In this document: positions 61,840 to 64,000 of the stretch, in pieces
How the letters are laid out: the number at the start of each line of letters is the position of its first letter
How positions within the stretch are numbered: the first letter of the stretch is position 1
Source of the DNA: Clostridium sartagoforme
GTDB taxonomy: Bacteria > Bacillota > Clostridia > Clostridiales > Clostridiaceae
Direction: 5' to 3'
DNA length: 64,000 nucleotides
Assembly (NCBI RefSeq): GCF_004794105.1
Contig: NZ_SRYR01000003.1
Location: 219,633 to 283,632, forward strand
Position numbers and translations under genes: made by a program
The notes under the pieces: model-generated
The model's database searches: none
What the model saw: the letters and a program-made list of their open reading frames with translations, nothing else
Told to the model about the DNA's origin: nothing

Positions 61840-64000
61840 ATGAAAAAGATTAAACAGTTAGCAATATTTATGGCTGCTATGTTTATTTTAAATATAATTT
61901 CACCAAATGTAATTTCATTTGCTGAGGTTGTTAATAATACTATTGTGGACAAGCAAGACAATAGTGAAGAATTTAAAACGGACATACAAGCTGAGGAAGT
62001 AACTAAAGAGGAGAGTATAATATTAGAAAATGATAAGGGGGGAGAAGTTAGCAAGGAATCAGATACTAGTATTGTAACTGATAATAATGTATCTAATGAA
62101 AATGTACAAAGTAAAAATAATGATAGTATTATTTCTACTGTAGATACTAAATCTACAATAATTTCAAAAGTAGAAAATCCTGTCATGGATCAAAAATTAA
62201 CTGAGGCATTTAAGATAAAAGGTTATGCAGTTAGTAAAGATGGAATAAGCAAAGTTGAGATTTATCTTGATAACGTTAAGTATGCAACTGCCACTTATGG
62301 AATAGAAAGAAAAGATATCGGTAGCCAGTATCCTGACTATCCTAAGTCCAATAATAGTGGGTTTGAATACTTCTTTAAAAATGTTTCTAATGGTAAGCAT
62401 GAGATAAAAGTAAGTGTTATTGATAATAAAGGAAATAAATCAGATAGCATTATACGTGTTAATATAGATAATACTAAGACTAAGATAATGAGCGTAGGGT
62501 CATTAGATAGAGTCCAAATGATTAATATGTTAAGAAGTAAGAATACTAATCTTGATTTAAAATATATTGTTGACTTTGTTGACTTTACAATTAAAGAAGC
62601 AAAAATTGAAGGTGTAAATCACGATATATTATTTGCTCAAATGATGCATGAAACTGGATATCTAAAATTTGGAGGAGATGTTAAACCTGAGCAAAATAAC
62701 TTTGCAGGAATAGGAGCTACTGGAAATGGAAATCCTGGAAACTCTTTTCCAAGTGTCGAAATAGGTATAAGAGCTGTAGTACAACATTTAAAGGCATATG
62801 CATCAACAGAACCTTTAAAACAAGCTGTTGTAGATCCAAGATTTGATTATGTTAAAAGAGGAACTGCAATTTACCTTGAGCATTTAGGAATACAAGAAAA
62901 TCCAGAAGGATATGGATGGGCAACTGCAAGGGGATATGGATATAATATTTTAAATATAATATCTGAGCTAAAGAATCAATCCAAAACTCTTAATTTTTCA
63001 GTATTAGATGATGTTTCAATTTCTGGGAAGCTATCGACAGGTTCAAAAGTAACTGTAACAGCTACAGGAAATCCTGTTAACGATACATTATATAGAATCT
63101 GGGTATGTAATAGAGATACTGATAAATGGACGTTGTTAAGTGATTGGAGTGCTATGAGAACAGCTGACTTCAATCCAGATAAGGCTGGCAACTATAGTTT
63201 TGTTGTACATGCAAAACATAAAAATTCAACTACAACAAGTCAAGATCATTATATAAATAAAGATTTTAAGGTTGGAGTTGGATCTTCAAAGGTTACTTCA
63301 TTTAACTCTACAGGATCAAAATTTGTTAAGTCTAATATTACTTTAACAGCAAAAGCTGATCCAGAAGGAAATAGCCTATATAGATTCAAAATATATGATG
63401 TTTCAGCAAAAAAATGGACAACAATACAGGATTATAGTACTAACAATACAGCTGTATTTACTCCTACTAAGGTTGGAAATTATAAGGCATATGTTTATGT
63501 GAAATATAAGGATAGTTCTAAGGATAGTGATGACTCAAGAGTAATTGATTTAGCTATAACAAATCCTGTATCTAAAGCAACTTCATTAAACATTTCTGGA
63601 AATAGATATGTTAATGAAACTATAACAATGACTGCAGGAGCAGATCCATCGGGAGACACATTATATAAGTTATGGGTATGTGATAGAAGTACAGATACAT
63701 GGACAGTATTAAGTGATTGGAGTACTAAGAGTACAGCAACATTTGTACCTAAGAAGTCAGGAAGCTATAGTTTTGTAGCTCATGTAAAACATAAGAATAG
63801 TGATACTAAAACTCAGGATGATTATAAATCTGTTGATGTTAATATAAATAAGAGAACTTCAAAGGCAACAACGCTTAATATATCTGGAAGTAAGATGGTT
63901 AATTCCAATATAACGATGACAGCAGGAGCAGAGCCAGCAGGGGATACATTATATAAGTTATGGGTATGTGATAGAAGTACAGATACATGGACAGTATTAA
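61840..64000 (+). CDS. Secreted glucosaminidase with tandem Y_Y_Y-like repeats (3' end outside window)
   Basis: Signal peptide (1-28, ending SFA), an acidic low-complexity linker (to about 110), an Ig-like domain (about 118-210), a Mannosyl-glycoprotein endo-beta-N-acetylglucosaminidase-like lytic domain (about 215-390; HETGY near 270 includes the likely catalytic Glu) and at least four triple-tyrosine-type repeats of about 96 residues starting near 395, 489, 586 and 682. It would cut peptidoglycan glycan chains; the repeats probably bind the cell surface or act as spacers. GGGAGG lies seven bases before the ATG. The frame is open at the window edge. Confidence 0.85.
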   Translation, partial: MKKIKQLAIFMAAMFILNIISPNVISFAEVVNNTIVDKQDNSEEFKTDIQAEEVTKEESIILENDKGGEVSKESDTSIVTDNNVSNENVQSKNNDSIISTVDTKSTIISKVENPVMDQKLTEAFKIKGYAVSKDGISKVEIYLDNVKYATATYGIERKDIGSQYPDYPKSNNSGFEYFFKNVSNGKHEIKVSVIDNKGNKSDSIIRVNIDNTKTKIMSVGSLDRVQMINMLRSKNTNLDLKYIVDFVDFTIKEAKIEGVNHDILFAQMMHETGYLKFGGDVKPEQNNFAGIGATGNGNPGNSFPSVEIGIRAVVQHLKAYASTEPLKQAVVDPRFDYVKRGTAIYLEHLGIQENPEGYGWATARGYGYNILNIISELKNQSKTLNFSVLDDVSISGKLSTGSKVTVTATGNPVNDTLYRIWVCNRDTDKWTLLSDWSAMRTADFNPDKAGNYSFVVHAKHKNSTTTSQDHYINKDFKVGVGSSKVTSFNSTGSKFVKSNITLTAKADPEGNSLYRFKIYDVSAKKWTTIQDYSTNNTAVFTPTKVGNYKAYVYVKYKDSSKDSDDSRVIDLAITNPVSKATSLNISGNRYVNETITMTAGADPSGDTLYKLWVCDRSTDTWTVLSDWSTKSTATFVPKKSGSYSFVAHVKHKNSDTKTQDDYKSVDVNINKRTSKATTLNISGSKMVNSNITMTAGAEPAGDTLYKLWVCDRSTDTWTVL
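63661..64000 (+). repeat. 288-base coding tandem repeat in the glucosaminidase gene
   Basis: 63661-63712 and 63949-64000 are identical over 52 bases, a spacing of 288 (96 codons). Earlier repeats of the same protein match only at the protein level, so units three and four are the newest copies. The array probably continues past the window. Confidence 0.8.

Noticed and set aside
61809..63191. Minus-strand open frames at the right end.
   Set aside because: They are antisense to the secreted glucosaminidase gene, whose signal peptide and domains are clear on the plus strand.

Overview
The window is very AT-rich, gene-dense DNA from a low-GC Gram-positive bacterium. Purine-rich AGGAGG-type ribosome binding sites, TTG and GTG starts, an LPxTG sorting signal, LytR-CpsA-Psr (LCP) proteins and CpsC/CpsD-type chain-length proteins all point to a Firmicute, most likely Clostridium sensu stricto. 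The species is not determined. Nearly all genes run on the + strand; only two LCP genes are on the - strand. No rRNA, tRNA or CRISPR array was seen.

Layout. (1) 50-5413: a PilZ-domain hyaluronan/chitin-synthase-like glycosyltransferase, a deacetylase-like membrane protein and a membrane-anchored GH18-like hydrolase. (2) 6090-11007: a degenerate GGDEF membrane protein, a small membrane protein, a cellulose-synthase-like GT2 and a BcsB-like protein. Regions 1 and 2 look like two neighbouring exopolysaccharide machines, both probably controlled by cyclic di-GMP. (3) 11425-20808: capsule cluster 1, with Wzz/CpsC, a BY-kinase, several glycosyltransferases, Wzx and Wzy. (4) 20999-22363: an LPxTG leucine-rich-repeat surface protein. 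(5) 22515-31744: a complete Gram-positive counterpart of the enterobacterial yhf operon (yhfZ, Y, U, T, php, S, X, W) with an added amidase-signature gene; its pathway is unknown to me. (6) 32373-35192: an AlgI/AlgJ-type O-acetylation pair, followed by a tnpA-only IS200/IS605 element. (7) 36130-48709: capsule cluster 2, bracketed by two co-oriented lcp genes. It holds a priming sugar transferase, a GpsA-TagD fusion, two LicD proteins, glycosyltransferases, Wzy and Wzx, plus eroded remnants of ugd, an acyltransferase and glf. (8) 49106-55254: aminotransferases and nucleotide-sugar dehydrogenases. (9) 55322-61592: a legionaminic-acid-type pathway (PtmE, LegB, LegC, LegH, LegG, LegI) with no CMP-sugar synthetase visible. 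(10) 61840 to the end: a secreted glucosaminidase with tandem repeats, cut by the window edge.

How it fits together. Most of the window makes, decorates and attaches cell-surface polysaccharide. Cluster 1 carries the only chain-length regulator and kinase; cluster 2 carries the only recognisable priming transferase. The two may therefore share parts, with LCP proteins attaching products to the wall. Cluster 2 appears to build and transfer glycerol phosphate. The MBOAT/AlgJ pair could acetylate a product, and the leg genes would supply a nonulosonic acid. Several intergenic regions hold long palindromes that look like small non-autonomous repeat elements.
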